Below, in pieces: positions 26,389-35,565 of a stretch of 64,000 nucleotides of DNA (position 1 is its first letter; the number at the start of each line of letters is the position of its first letter). The stretch is from Burkholderiales bacterium. GTDB lineage: Bacteria; Pseudomonadota; Gammaproteobacteria; Burkholderiales; Burkholderiaceae_D. Location of the stretch: NCBI GenBank assembly GCA_016196925.1, contig JACPWS010000029.1:53016-117015 (forward strand), read 5' to 3'. Below the pieces are notes generated by a model, which saw nothing but the letters and a program-made list of their open reading frames with translations, made no database searches and had not been told where the DNA came from. A program made the translations under genes and the position numbers.

Positions 26389-27237
26389 ATGTCCGCTTTA
26401 GCCTTAAACGTCGATCTTCATTGTCATTCCATCATCTCGGATGGCGTACTTTCTCCCGCCGAAGTGGCGCTGCGCGCCAAGGCGAACGGGGTCGATGTCT
26501 GGGCCCTGACCGATCACGACGAGATACGCGGCATTGCGGCGGCGCGCGAAGCCGCAACCGATCTCGGCATGCGCTATATCACCGGGGTCGAAATTTCCGT
26601 GACCTGGGCCGGCAAGACCATCCACATCGTCGGTTTGAATATCGACGAAACTCATCCTGAACTGGTACGCGGCCTGACGGCGACGCGCTCGGGGCGCGAG
26701 CGGCGCGCGCGCGACATGGCCGCAGACCTGGCTGCCAGGGCCGGCATACCCGGCGCCTTCGAAGGGGCGTTCCGGTATGTGGGCAACCCCGACCTGATTT
26801 CGCGTTCGCATTTTGCACGTTATCTGGTGGAAATCGGCGTCTGCGCCGATGTCGGCGAGGTGTTCAGGCGCTATCTGACCGAAGGCAAGCCCGGCTATGT
26901 GCCGCATCGTTGGGCCACGCTGGCCGAAGCGGTCGGTTGGATACGCAAGGCCGGCGGCGTGGCCGTGGTCGCGCATCCGGGGCGCTATGACTTGAGTCCG
27001 CTGGCTTTCGATGCCTTCTTCCGCGAATTCCTGTCCTGCGGCGGCGCGGCGATCGAAGTCGTGACCGGCAGCCATACCCCGGATCAATATGACGAATACG
27101 GCAAGATCGCGAATCAATACGGTTTTCTGGGGTCGCGCGGCTCCGATTTTCATGCGCCGGGCGATGCGGTGATCGATATCGGGCGCTTGCCGCCGCTGTC
27201 GCCCACCGTACGTCCGGTGTGGGCGGACTGGTTCTGA
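26389..27237 (+). CDS. rnm: PHP-domain phosphoesterase, RNase AM / 3',5'-nucleoside bisphosphate phosphatase family
   Basis: A 282-residue metal-dependent phosphoesterase of the YciV/TrpH family (RNase AM), which removes phosphate from 3',5'-bisphosphonucleotides and trims RNA 5' ends, for example in 5S rRNA maturation. PHP-domain metal motifs: DLHCHSIISDG near 9-19, ALTDHDEIRG near 41-50, GVEIS near 69-73, HPGRYD near 197-202 and SRGSDFHAPG near 247-256. I chose ATG 26389 rather than TTG 26380. The function is inferred from the family; the motif set is complete. Confidence 0.88.
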   Translation: MSALALNVDLHCHSIISDGVLSPAEVALRAKANGVDVWALTDHDEIRGIAAAREAATDLGMRYITGVEISVTWAGKTIHIVGLNIDETHPELVRGLTATRSGRERRARDMAADLAARAGIPGAFEGAFRYVGNPDLISRSHFARYLVEIGVCADVGEVFRRYLTEGKPGYVPHRWATLAEAVGWIRKAGGVAVVAHPGRYDLSPLAFDAFFREFLSCGGAAIEVVTGSHTPDQYDEYGKIANQYGFLGSRGSDFHAPGDAVIDIGRLPPLSPTVRPVWADWF

Positions 27238-27306
27238 TCTTGAAAATGGCGTTATTGCCTATACTTTCTTATTCCTAGTTGTTCTTTTCTACATGAGGGA
27301 ATCCGC

Positions 27307-28182
27307 ATGAAACGCATCGTGCTGTTTTTATTGACCAATCTGGCCGTCATGATGGTGATGTCGATCGTGTTGTCGCTGCTCGGCGTCAACCGCTATATGA
27401 CCGCGCATGGTTTGCAGTTGGGGACTTTGATGGTGTATGCGCTGGTGGTCGGCTTTACCGGCGCGATTTTTTCGCTATTGATCAGCAAACCGATGGCGAA
27501 ATGGTCGACCGGGGCGCGCGTGATAGCGGCGCCATCGTCTTCGACCGAATTGTGGCTGGTGAATACCGTAAAAGCGCTGGCGGAAAGAGCCGGCATAGGC
27601 ATGCCGGAAGTCGCGCTGTACGAGGGCGAGGCCAACGCTTTTGCCACCGGCGCATTCCGGAATTCGGCCCTGGTCGCAGTTTCCACCGGTTTGCTGGAGA
27701 GCATGACCAAGGAAGAAGTGGAGGCGGTGCTCGGCCACGAAATTTCGCACATCGCCAACGGCGATATGGTGACCATGACCCTGATCCAGGGCGTGCTGAA
27801 TACCTTCGTCGTGTTCCTGGCGCGCGTGGTCGGTTACGCGATCGATAAGACGGTATTCCGCAACGACGAGGATGAGCGGCCGGGCGTCGGTTATATGGTC
27901 ACCGTTTTTGTTTGCGAGATCGTGTTTGGCATTGCCGCATCGGTGATCGTCGCCTGGTTTTCGCGTCAGCGTGAATTCCGCGCGGACGCCGGTTCGGCAA
28001 AATTGCTCGGGAATCGCCAGCCCATGATCCACGCGCTGGCGCGCCTGGGCGGCCTGCAGCCGGGCGAGTTGCCGAAATCGATGGCGGCGGCCGGTATCAG
28101 CGACAAGCCGGGCTTTGCCGCCTTGTTTTCGACTCACCCGCCCATGGAGCAGCGCATCGCCGCCTTGCAAAACCTGCAGTAA
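27307..28182 (+). CDS. htpX: Membrane zinc protease HtpX
   Basis: An inner-membrane M48 metalloprotease that degrades damaged membrane proteins alongside FtsH; often induced by envelope stress. 291 residues. Two N-terminal helices ([23 protein letters not shown] and [19 protein letters not shown]), zinc site HEISH at 144-148, the third ligand Glu in FRADAGSAK near 222-230 (read as EFRADAGSA), and two further helices ([36 protein letters not shown]). ATGAGGGA lies before the start. Length and topology are typical. Confidence 0.97.
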   Translation: MKRIVLFLLTNLAVMMVMSIVLSLLGVNRYMTAHGLQLGTLMVYALVVGFTGAIFSLLISKPMAKWSTGARVIAAPSSSTELWLVNTVKALAERAGIGMPEVALYEGEANAFATGAFRNSALVAVSTGLLESMTKEEVEAVLGHEISHIANGDMVTMTLIQGVLNTFVVFLARVVGYAIDKTVFRNDEDERPGVGYMVTVFVCEIVFGIAASVIVAWFSRQREFRADAGSAKLLGNRQPMIHALARLGGLQPGELPKSMAAAGISDKPGFAALFSTHPPMEQRIAALQNLQ

Positions 28183-28200
28183 GACTGGGATGATGTTACG

Positions 28201-28232
28201 GCGGTAGCGCTTGCTACCGCTTTTCTATTTTT
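28201..28232 (+). terminator. Terminator of htpX, abutting the yciO start
   Basis: GCGGTAG (28201-28207) pairs with CTACCGC (28214-28220), followed by TTTTCTATTTTTT. The next ATG is at 28234, with no room for a ribosome-binding site. Confidence 0.85.
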
Positions 28233-28233
28233 T

Positions 28234-28857
28234 ATGAGCCAATTTTTCCAAATCCACCCCGATAATCCGCAACTGCGTTTGATCAAACAGGCGGCGCACA
28301 TCATAGGCAGCGGCGGCATCGTCGCCTTGCCCACCGATTCCTGCTATGCGCTGGTGTGCCAGTTGGACGACAAAGGTGCGGTAAGCCGCTTGCGGCGCAT
28401 CCGTGCCGTCGATGAAAAACATCATCTGACCTTGTTATGCCGCGATCTGTCGGAAATCGCGCAGTACGCCAAAGTCGATAATCGCCAGTACCGCATGCTG
28501 AAGGCCGCCACGCCTGGCCCGTACACGGTGATACTGGAAGCGACCAGGGAAGTGCCGCGCCGCCTCAGTCATCCTGCGCGCAAGACCATAGGCTTGCGGG
28601 TGCCGGAAAATTCCATTACGCACGCCTTGCTGGAAGAGCTGGGCCAGCCCTTGCTCGGCGCGACCCTGATCTTGCCGGATGAAGAAGTGCCGCTGACCGA
28701 CCCGGAATCGATACGCAACAAGCTGGAAAAATTGGTCGATCTGGTCATCGATGGCGGCGCTTGCAGCCTGGTGCCGACCACGGTCGTCGACATGACCGGC
28801 GATGTGCCGGAATTGATACGCCAGGGCAGGGGAGACGCGGCGATATTCGGCCTCTGA
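28234..28857 (+). CDS. yciO: YciO-family L-threonylcarbamoyladenylate synthase-like protein
   Basis: A 207-residue member of the Sua5/YrdC/YciO fold. IIGSGGIVALPTDSCYALVC near 24-43 is the nucleotide-binding start of the family; RLRRIRAVDEKHHLTLLC near 54-71, TPGPYTVIL near 92-100, and KTIGLRVPEN near 113-122 follow. YciO is a paralogue of TsaC, which makes threonylcarbamoyl-AMP for tRNA t6A; it has weaker activity and an unclear role. The start codon directly follows a terminator hairpin and lacks a Shine-Dalgarno. Close match in length to YciO (about 206). Confidence 0.9.
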   Translation: MSQFFQIHPDNPQLRLIKQAAHIIGSGGIVALPTDSCYALVCQLDDKGAVSRLRRIRAVDEKHHLTLLCRDLSEIAQYAKVDNRQYRMLKAATPGPYTVILEATREVPRRLSHPARKTIGLRVPENSITHALLEELGQPLLGATLILPDEEVPLTDPESIRNKLEKLVDLVIDGGACSLVPTTVVDMTGDVPELIRQGRGDAAIFGL

Positions 28858-28911
28858 AATTATTTGCCGGGCCAGATGACTGCCCTTTTTTGCCACACAC
28901 TTCCCCTCTGT

Positions 28912-28917
28912 TAGAAT
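28912..28917 (+). promoter_or_regulatory. -10 box of a probably leaderless site-2 protease mRNA
   Basis: TAGAAT is followed by TTACCC and then ATG 28924, placing the start of transcription at or next to the start codon. Confidence 0.4.
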
Positions 28918-28923
28918 TTACCC

Positions 28924-29583
28924 ATGAATGAACTGATACAAACGATCGCGGTATATGCCTTGCCGGTGATCTTCGCCATTACCCTGCATGAGGCGGCACA
29001 CGGCTATGCAGCCAAATATTTCGGCGATCTGACCGCGTACAGCCAGGGGCGGGTCAGCCTGAACCCCCTGGTGCACATTGATCCCTTCGGCACCATCGTG
29101 ATACCGGCCGTACTCTACCTGGCGACCGGCGGCGCTTTCCTGTTCGGTTACGCCAAACCGGTGCCGGTCAATTTTGCCGGCTTGCGCAAGCCCAAGCGCG
29201 ACATGGCATGGGTCGCCCTGGCAGGGCCGGCCGCCAATTTCGTCATGGGTTTCGGCTGGTTGTTGTTTGCACTGACGCTGCATAGCATGGACGTGAACGA
29301 GGAATTTTTCCTGCAAATGGCCAGGGCCGGCGTCTTGACCAATCTGGTGATGTTTGCATTTAACCTGTTTCCGGTTCCTCCGCTCGATGGCGGGCGGATA
29401 TTGGTCAGCCTGTTGCCTTACAAGCTTGCTTATAAATTTGCGCAAATCGAACCCTATGGTTTCTTTATCGTCATGGGTTTGGTGATGATGCATGTGTTGC
29501 AATTCTGGATGACTCCCGTCATGTTGCTGACCAATTTTTTACTGCAAATTCTGATCTCTCCTTTCAATTTTTTGCTGGGGTGA
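28924..29583 (+). CDS. Site-2-protease-family membrane metalloprotease
   Basis: A 219-residue intramembrane protease homologue (M50, minimal Rip3/YwhC-like form without PDZ or CBS domain). Zinc site HEAAH at 22-26 in the first helix; the third ligand in VPPLDGGRI near 151-159 in a later helix. Between them GPAANFVMGF near 98-107 is the conserved GPxxN motif. About six transmembrane segments. Its substrate is unknown. It is followed after 6 bases by trpS, an arrangement common in betaproteobacteria. Confidence 0.92.
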   Translation: MNELIQTIAVYALPVIFAITLHEAAHGYAAKYFGDLTAYSQGRVSLNPLVHIDPFGTIVIPAVLYLATGGAFLFGYAKPVPVNFAGLRKPKRDMAWVALAGPAANFVMGFGWLLFALTLHSMDVNEEFFLQMARAGVLTNLVMFAFNLFPVPPLDGGRILVSLLPYKLAYKFAQIEPYGFFIVMGLVMMHVLQFWMTPVMLLTNFLLQILISPFNFLLG

Positions 29584-29589
29584 ACGCGT

Positions 29590-30792
29590 ATGTATCCTGA
29601 TCTCGTGGTTTCCGGCATGCGGCCGACCGGCAGCATGCATCTGGGACACTATCACGGCGCCCTGAAAAACTGGATCAAGCTGCAGACGGAATTGCCTTGC
29701 CTGTTTTTCGTGGCGGACTGGCACGCGCTGACCACCCATTACGACGACCCTTCGATTATCGAAGGCAGCACCTGGGATATGCTGATCGACTGGCTGGCGG
29801 CCGGCGTCGATCCTTCGCAGGCGACCTTGTTCATTCAGTCGCGCGTGCCTGAACATGCGGAATTGCATTTGCTGCTGTCGATGGCGACTCCGCTCGGTTG
29901 GCTGGAACGGGTGCCGACCTATAAGGATCAACAGGAAAAACTGGCCGATCGCGATCTGGCCACCTATGGTTTTCTCGGCTATCCCTTGTTGCAGGCGGCC
30001 GATGTGCTGATTTACCGCGCCAGCATGGTGCCGGTCGGCGACGATCAGGTGCCGCATGTGGAAATGATGCGCGAAGTCGCCCGCCGCTTCAATCATCTGT
30101 ACGGCAAGGAAAAAGGTTTCGAGGAAAAGGCGCAGGAAGCGATCAAGCGCCTGGGCGGCAAGCGCGCCCGCCTGTATGCCGAATTGCGCACGCAATTCCA
30201 GGAAAAAGGCGATGGCGACGCCCTGGCGCAAGCCCAGGCCATGCTGGACGACATGCAAAACCTCAGCATGATAGACCGCGAGCGTCTGTTCGGTTACCTC
30301 GAAGGCAGCCGCAAGCTGATCCTGGTCGAGCCGCAGGCGAAGTTAACCGAAACCTCGCGCCTGCCCGGCTTGGACGGGCAAAAAATGTCCAAAAGCTATG
30401 GCAACGCGATCTCCTTGCGCGAAGAGCAAGACGTCGTCGTCAAGAAAATACGCACCATGCCGACCGACCCGGCCCGGATACGCCGCACCGATGCCGGCGA
30501 CCCGGAAAAATGCCCGGTATGGCAATTGCATCAGGTGTATTCCGATGCGGCGACCCGGGAATGGGTGGTCAAGGGCTGCAAGTCGGCCGGCATAGGTTGC
30601 CTGGAGTGTAAGCAGCCGGTGATTGACGGCGTACTGAAAGAACAAGAGCCGATGCGCGAACGGGCGCAGCAATATCTGGACGATCCTTCGCTGGTGCGCG
30701 CCATCGTGGCCGATGGCTGCGACAAGGCGCGTAAACTGGCGCAGGAAACCATGCGCGACGTGCGCGAAGCGATGGGCCTCAGTTATCACTAA
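29590..30792 (+). CDS. trpS: Tryptophanyl-tRNA synthetase
   Basis: Class I aminoacyl-tRNA synthetase charging tRNA-Trp. 400 residues, the longer form found in many betaproteobacteria. The HIGH-type motif is MHLGH at 16-20 within RPTGSMHLGHYHGAL; the KMSKS motif is exact at 265-269, followed by YGN. GYPLLQAADVLIYRA near 134-148 and VPVGDDQVPHVE bind tryptophan. An insertion rich in Lys/Glu (about 175-230) separates the halves. Not to be confused with the trp biosynthetic operon 12 kb upstream. A methyltransferase gene starts at the very next base after its stop. Confidence 0.97.
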   Translation: MYPDLVVSGMRPTGSMHLGHYHGALKNWIKLQTELPCLFFVADWHALTTHYDDPSIIEGSTWDMLIDWLAAGVDPSQATLFIQSRVPEHAELHLLLSMATPLGWLERVPTYKDQQEKLADRDLATYGFLGYPLLQAADVLIYRASMVPVGDDQVPHVEMMREVARRFNHLYGKEKGFEEKAQEAIKRLGGKRARLYAELRTQFQEKGDGDALAQAQAMLDDMQNLSMIDRERLFGYLEGSRKLILVEPQAKLTETSRLPGLDGQKMSKSYGNAISLREEQDVVVKKIRTMPTDPARIRRTDAGDPEKCPVWQLHQVYSDAATREWVVKGCKSAGIGCLECKQPVIDGVLKEQEPMRERAQQYLDDPSLVRAIVADGCDKARKLAQETMRDVREAMGLSYH

Positions 30793-31380
30793 ATGGTCGT
30801 CCATACTTCGATTACTCAGCCGGTCGCCGCGACTGCAGCGTCGGCCTGGGTGCAGCGTTTCTCTGCCTTGCTACCGCCCGGTACTGTGCTGGATCTGGCT
30901 TGCGGCGGCGGACGTCATACTCGCTTGTTCTTGGATGCCGGACATGCCGTGCTGGCGGTCGATCGCGATCGCGCCGCGTTTGCCGCGCTACAGGATCTCG
31001 GCGCGCACACCTTGCAACATGATTTCGAGCCGAGCGCGGAAACCGCCGCCTGGCCATTCGCCGCGCATGAATTTGCCGCGATCGTCGTGTGCAATTACCT
31101 GCATAGACCCTTGTTTCCATTTATGCTTGCCAGCTTGCAGGATGGCGGCGTCTTGATTTACGAAACATTCGCCATGGGAAACGAGGCATTTGGGCGGCCC
31201 GCCAAGCCGGCGTTTTTATTGCGGCATGGCGAACTTCTGCGGCAGGTGCAGTCTAATCCCGCAGTCGAGATGCAAGTCATCGCTTACGAAGAAGGGTATC
31301 TGGAGCGCCCCCAGGCTGCGATGGTGCAGCGTATCTGTGCGCGCAAAGCCGGCCAGGCATCCGCACTCGATCAACTCTGA
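30793..31380 (+). CDS. Class I SAM-dependent methyltransferase
   Basis: A 195-residue methyltransferase of the TehB-like/type 11 group. SAM motif I is VLDLACGGGRHTRLFLDAGHAV near 32-53, followed by VLAVDRDRAA (motif II acidic residue), and IVVCNYLHRPLF near 98-109 (motif IV). The C-terminal IYETFAMGNEAFGRP pattern is typical of betaproteobacterial proteins found after trpS and before dapA. The substrate is unknown. The ATG directly abuts the trpS stop, so it is probably co-translated. Confidence 0.88.
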   Translation: MVVHTSITQPVAATAASAWVQRFSALLPPGTVLDLACGGGRHTRLFLDAGHAVLAVDRDRAAFAALQDLGAHTLQHDFEPSAETAAWPFAAHEFAAIVVCNYLHRPLFPFMLASLQDGGVLIYETFAMGNEAFGRPAKPAFLLRHGELLRQVQSNPAVEMQVIAYEEGYLERPQAAMVQRICARKAGQASALDQL

Positions 31381-31476
31381 GCCGGGTCGCATGTTTGCGC
31401 GCAAATTCCAGCTATTTGCGCCCATATCGGCGTCCTATCCGCTACAATCAAGGTTTTACTTTTTTCTTGCACTGAC

Positions 31477-32361
31477 ATGATTAAGATTCAAGGAAGTCTG
31501 GTTGCTATTGTGACCCCCATGCATGCCGATGGCAGCCTCGATTTGCCTTGCTTGCGCAAATTAATCGACTGGCACATCGCCGAAGGCACCGATGGCATCG
31601 TGATCGTCGGCACTACCGGCGAATCGCCCACCGTTACCGTGGAAGAGCATTGCGAATTGATACGGGTGGCGGTTGAGCACACCAATAAGCGCGTGCCTAT
31701 CATCGCCGGCTCCGGCGGCAACTCGACGGCGGAAGCGATAGCGCTGACAAAATTCGCCAAGGAAATCGGCGCCGATGCGTCTTTGCAGGTGGTTCCTTAT
31801 TACAACCGCCCGACTCAGGAAGGCATGTATCAGCATTTCCGGAAAATCGCCGAATCGGTGGATATTCCTGTGATCTTGTACAACGTCCCAGGCCGCACCG
31901 TGGCCGATATGTCGAATGAGACTATCCTGCGTCTGGCGCAGATTCCCGGCATTATCGGCGTGAAAGATGCGACCGGCAACATCGGTCGCGGCACCGATCT
32001 GATACGCCAGGCGCCGGCATCGTTTGCGGTGTATTCGGGCGACGATCCTACCGCAATGGCGCTGATGTTCTGCGGCGGCAAAGGCAATATTTCCGTGACA
32101 GCCAACGTCGCTCCGCGCGCCATGCATGAGCTGTGCGTGGCTGCCATGAAGGGCGATGTGGCGCAAGCGATCGCCATCAATAACCGTCTGATCCCTTTGC
32201 ATAACAAGCTCTTCGTCGAGCCTAATCCTTTGCCGGTTAAATGGGCTATGACTGAAATGGGCTTGATTCCTCCAGGCATACGCCTGCCTTTGGTACCTAT
32301 GGCCGAGCAGTACCATGAAACGGTGCGCGCCGCTTTGCGCGAATCGGGCGTATTGCAATAA
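31477..32361 (+). CDS. dapA: 4-hydroxy-tetrahydrodipicolinate synthase
   Basis: Condenses pyruvate and aspartate semialdehyde at the entry to lysine and diaminopimelate synthesis. 294 residues. The Schiff-base lysine is K163 in [22 protein letters not shown] near 44-57 (with the Thr of the proton relay) and [14 protein letters not shown] near 108-121 (with catalytic Tyr in [10 protein letters not shown]) are present. TACAAT is seen in the leader at 31443. It is followed by bamC, the conserved dapA-bamC pair. Confidence 0.98.
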   Translation: MIKIQGSLVAIVTPMHADGSLDLPCLRKLIDWHIAEGTDGIVIVGTTGESPTVTVEEHCELIRVAVEHTNKRVPIIAGSGGNSTAEAIALTKFAKEIGADASLQVVPYYNRPTQEGMYQHFRKIAESVDIPVILYNVPGRTVADMSNETILRLAQIPGIIGVKDATGNIGRGTDLIRQAPASFAVYSGDDPTAMALMFCGGKGNISVTANVAPRAMHELCVAAMKGDVAQAIAINNRLIPLHNKLFVEPNPLPVKWAMTEMGLIPPGIRLPLVPMAEQYHETVRAALRESGVLQ

Positions 32362-32439
32362 TTACCCTTGAACAGGCGGCATCGCCGCCTGTTCACTCCA
32401 TGCAGTTTTTGATTGATTACAATTCGTAGGGACTTTCAC

Positions 32440-33612
32440 ATGGCAAAAAGCTTTGTTGCTAAAAACGGGATCGTCAGCGCACTGGCGCTGGCTGGATTGA
32501 CTGGCTGCAGCTCGATTAACAATGCCCTTGAACCAAACCGGATTGATTATAAAAGCGCCGGCAAGGTAACGACTGCTTCCCTGGAAGTTCCTCCCGATTT
32601 GACGCAGATACGTCGTGATAGTCGCTTCTCCATTCCCGAGGCTAACAAGAGCAGTGCCACGGCTTCCGGCTACAACCTGGAAAAAGGCGGCAAGGCTACG
32701 GCCAGCGTCGGCGCAGTCACTGCTATCGCGCAAAACCAGTTGCAGAACATGCATATCGAGCGCGACGGTTCGCAGCGCTGGCTGGTGGTCAGGCAGACGC
32801 CGGAAGTGTTGTGGCCGCAAATTAAGGATTTCTGGCAAGAATTGGGTTTTCTGATCAATATCGAAAATCAGGAAGCCGGAGTGATGGAGACCGATTGGGC
32901 CGAGAATCGCGCAAAAATCCCTCAGGACGTGATACGTAGCACTTTGGGCAGGGTACTCGATTCCCTGTATTCCACCGGGGAGCGCGACAAGTTTCGCACC
33001 CGTATCGAGCGCGCTGCGAACGGCGATGTAGAGATTTATATCAGCCACCGCGGCGCCCAGGAAGTATTGCTTGGGGCGCAGAAAGATGGCACGGTCTGGA
33101 CCCCGCGCGCCGCCGATAGCGGCCTGGAAGCAGAATTTTTGGCGCGCCTGATGGTACGCTTGGGAACGGATGGCGAGCAGGCAAAGGCCGCCGTTAATGC
33201 CTCCCCGGCTCAGTTGAAAGTTCGCTCCAAGTTGTTGAAGGATGGCGCTGCAAGTTATGTAGAAGTGGATGAGGGCTTCGACCGCTCGTGGCGTCGTGTC
33301 GGCCTGGCATTGGATCGCATAGGCTTTACGGTGGAAGACCGCGATCGTTCGCAAGGCTTGTATTTTGTCCGTTACATAGACCAGGATATCGACGCCAAAA
33401 CCAAGGGGGCGAGCGAAGGTTTCTTCTCCAGGCTGTTCTCGTTCGGCTCGTCCAGCGATGCGGCAAAAAATGCTCAGAAATACAGGATTTTCATCAAAAA
33501 TGCTGGTGCCGGAGAAGTCAGTCACGTGACCGTGCATGGCAACGACGGCAAGATCGATTCTTCGCCGGTAGCGGAAAAGATACTTCAATTGTTGAACGAG
33601 CAGTTGAAGTAA
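32440..33612 (+). CDS. bamC: Outer-membrane protein assembly factor BamC (NlpB)
   Basis: A lipoprotein of the BAM complex that inserts outer-membrane beta-barrels. 390 residues from ATG 32440, with GTAGGGA upstream; the frame extends 9 codons more. The lipobox is LTGC in LALAGLTGCSS (Cys near 20). An unstructured segment (IDYKSAGKVTTASLEVPPDLT) follows; in E. coli this region binds BamD. Then come two helix-grip domains (about 110-230 and 270-390). ERDGSQRWLVVRQTPEVLWPQ marks the first. Strong evidence from motif and neighbour dapA. Confidence 0.94.
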   Translation: MAKSFVAKNGIVSALALAGLTGCSSINNALEPNRIDYKSAGKVTTASLEVPPDLTQIRRDSRFSIPEANKSSATASGYNLEKGGKATASVGAVTAIAQNQLQNMHIERDGSQRWLVVRQTPEVLWPQIKDFWQELGFLINIENQEAGVMETDWAENRAKIPQDVIRSTLGRVLDSLYSTGERDKFRTRIERAANGDVEIYISHRGAQEVLLGAQKDGTVWTPRAADSGLEAEFLARLMVRLGTDGEQAKAAVNASPAQLKVRSKLLKDGAASYVEVDEGFDRSWRRVGLALDRIGFTVEDRDRSQGLYFVRYIDQDIDAKTKGASEGFFSRLFSFGSSSDAAKNAQKYRIFIKNAGAGEVSHVTVHGNDGKIDSSPVAEKILQLLNEQLK

Positions 33613-33632
33613 GTTCCACTCTCAACTAAAGT

Positions 33633-33664
33633 AAGCGCGGGCCATCAGGCTCGCGCTTTTTTAT
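33633..33664 (+). terminator. Terminator of dapA-bamC
   Basis: AAGCGCGGGCC and GGCTCGCGCTT form a stem with one bulge around ATCA, followed by TTTTTTATTTT. Confidence 0.85.
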
Positions 33665-33725
33665 TTTCTGAGCGGAAGTGCGACATCGGATGTTTTTGTA
33701 TCGATGAAAAACCGACTGTAGAAAT

Positions 33726-33756
33726 AAAAAAAGCCGGCCAAAGGCCGGCTTTTTTC
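33726..33756 (-). terminator. Bidirectional terminator downstream of the Ala-rich lipoprotein
   Basis: AAAAAAGCCGGCC/GGCCGGCTTTTTT around AAA, symmetrical, so it works on both strands. It lies 14 bases past the stop of the minus-strand lipoprotein gene. Confidence 0.88.
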
Positions 33757-33769
33757 AAGTAATTAAAAA

Positions 33770-34018
33770 TTACTTGGAAGCTGCTGCGGAAGCTGCTGCT
33801 GGAGCGGAAGCTGCTGCGGAAGCTGCTGGAGCTGCGCCGGAAGCTGCTGCTGCGTCAGCGGAAGCTGCTGGAGCTGCTGGAGCTTCAACTGCTGGTGCGG
33901 ATGCTGGAGCTGGAGCTACTACGGAAGCTGCTGCAGAAGCGGATGCTGCTTCTTCTTTTTTGCCGCAAGCAGCCAAAGCGATTGCCAACAGGGAAACGAG
34001 CAAGAGTGATTTTTTCAT
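33770..34018 (-). CDS. Small alanine-rich lipoprotein
   Basis: 82 residues from ATG 34018. The signal MKKSLLLVSLLAIALAACGKK has a clear lipobox (LAAC), so it is predicted to be lipidated at the Cys near 18. The rest is almost only Ala, Ser, Pro, Glu and Val in repeats such as SAAAS and PAPASAP. It has no folded domain. The DNA is a string of near-repeats of GAAGCTGCTG/GGAGCTGCTG units and may change length by slippage. Such Ala-rich small lipoproteins are abundant in Oxalobacteraceae; the function is unknown. The frame upstream of 34018 is not supported by a signal sequence. 34130-34349 contains AT-rich DNA without a gene. Confidence 0.75.
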   Translation of the reverse strand: MKKSLLLVSLLAIALAACGKKEEAASASAAASVVAPAPASAPAVEAPAAPAASADAAAASGAAPAASAAASAPAAASAAASK

Positions 34019-34349
34019 GTTTATACTTTCAATAAATAGATCAAAAATAAGATCAAAACTTTGCGATGAATAATTACCGGTAATTATCGCTCTATAGGTT
34101 AATTCGCGAGCTTCATGCCAAAACGGCACTCGGCCCCTACGAAAGTTTCCTAACCCGAGATTATAATGATTTTTCCATTATTGGAATAGGGATAGATGCT
34201 TTTTTGCACTCAAAATATTCATTATTTGCAATCTGGGAACAATTCTTTTGGAAAACAGATTGTTTTTCCTCAGAGTGGTTTGTTTTTAATAAGAAAATTT
34301 TGGCGGCAAGTACGGTAATTCTTTGGCGAAATGCAGGACAATTTACTTG

Positions 34350-35486
34350 TTACGAATGCAATTCCAGCCAGCCATCTTCATACCACATGCAAAAAGCCTC
34401 CATCGCATCGGCAGAGGCGGCGGCCAAGTCCGCGCCATCCAGATATCGTTGGTTGGCCAATTTGTCTAGCGTATTTTTATCTTCCTTGCCGACAGTAAAC
34501 GATTCGCCATTAATAAATACATGCTTGCCCTTGTACAGCATTTGCGTCTTGCGCGACAGCTTGATCCCTTTTTTTAAGGCCGCGGACCCGAAGCGCTTGG
34601 GGGACAAGGGTTTTTCCGGTGAAGTGAAAAATACGCTGGGCTTGGGTTCGGTCAGATGTTCGCCGAGGAAAATGGCGATGTCGTCCGGCGTAAAGTGAAT
34701 CTTGGCGATTTGTTCGGCAACTTTTTTCAGCATCTCGTTACAAATCTCTGCCGGTTTGCTGCTGCTCTTCAAATCGGGATCGGCGTAGCGCCCTGGCAAG
34801 TCTATCGATTCCGACATGAAATGCAAAAACGATTCTCCCAACTCTTGGTAGGACGGGGCGCGGAAACCGATGGAATAGGTCATGCATTCGCCGATCGCAA
34901 CGCCGTCGTGCGCATAGTGCGGCGGTAAATACAGCATATCGCCCGGCTCGAGCACGAACTCTTGTTCTGGTTGGAAGTTGCTTAAAATCTTCAAAGGCAT
35001 GCCTTCCACCAGCGACAAGTCTTTTTGCGCGCTGATTTTCCAGTGGCGCTGGCCGTGCGCTTGCAACAGAAACACATCGTAGGAATCGAAATGCGGGCCG
35101 ACACCGCCACCGTCGGCGGCATAGCTGATCATCAGGTCGTCGAGTCTGGCGTCAGGAATGAAGCGGAATTGTCGCAACAGGGCGTCCGCCTGATCGTGGT
35201 GCAGGTTCACGCCTTGTACCAGTAAGGTCCAGTCCTTTTTTTCCTTGACCGGCAAGGTGGCCAAAGGCCCGTTCTTCATTTCCCAGTGTTGCTTGAAGAA
35301 GTTGATCAGACGCGACTCGACGTCATCGCGTGCAGCGAGTTCAAATAAGGCAGAAGGGGGAAGCAGAGGCTGGAATCCGGGAATTGCCTGGCGTATCAGC
35401 AAAGGTTTTTTATGCCAGTATTCGCTCAAAAACTGGTCTGGGGTTATGCCGCCCAGCAACGGCAGTGCAGTGATATTTTTTTTCAT
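34350..35486 (-). CDS. roxA: Cupin/JmjC-type ribosomal oxygenase, RoxA (YcfD)-like
   Basis: A 378-residue Fe(II)/2-oxoglutarate oxygenase. E. coli RoxA hydroxylates Arg81 of ribosomal protein L16. The cupin barrel carries the metal triad start in GPHFDSYDVFLLQAHGQRHW near 131-150 (H-x-D) and the distal His in LPPHYAHDG near 189-197. KKPLLIRQAIPGF near 26-38 is a family motif. The C-terminal winged-helix part (dimer/wHTH, 250-378) is present. The leader is minimal: on the minus strand TATAAT (35498-35493) stands 6 bases before the ATG with no ribosome-binding site. Transcribed divergently from slyD. Confidence 0.9.
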   Translation of the reverse strand: MKKNITALPLLGGITPDQFLSEYWHKKPLLIRQAIPGFQPLLPPSALFELAARDDVESRLINFFKQHWEMKNGPLATLPVKEKKDWTLLVQGVNLHHDQADALLRQFRFIPDARLDDLMISYAADGGGVGPHFDSYDVFLLQAHGQRHWKISAQKDLSLVEGMPLKILSNFQPEQEFVLEPGDMLYLPPHYAHDGVAIGECMTYSIGFRAPSYQELGESFLHFMSESIDLPGRYADPDLKSSSKPAEICNEMLKKVAEQIAKIHFTPDDIAIFLGEHLTEPKPSVFFTSPEKPLSPKRFGSAALKKGIKLSRKTQMLYKGKHVFINGESFTVGKEDKNTLDKLANQRYLDGADLAAASADAMEAFCMWYEDGWLELHS

Positions 35487-35492
35487 GCCCGC

Positions 35493-35533
35493 ATTATAGG
35501 CGCGGCTGAAGCGTCGTACTAGACGGGTATAAT
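35493..35533. promoter_or_regulatory. Divergent promoters of roxA and slyD
   Basis: Minus strand: TATAAT at 35498-35493 followed by GCGGGC and the roxA ATG (35486), a leaderless layout. Plus strand: TATAAT at 35528-35533 with a weak GCTGAA 17 bases upstream, giving slyD a leader of about 27 bases with an AAGGAAA ribosome-binding site. Confidence 0.5.
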
Positions 35534-35565
35534 TCGTCTGCGAATTAAATTTTTAAGGAAATGCT

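Noticed and set aside
34204-34698. 164-codon plus-strand open frame before roxA's end
   Set aside because: Half of it is antisense to roxA; the other half has no family signal or ribosome-binding site.
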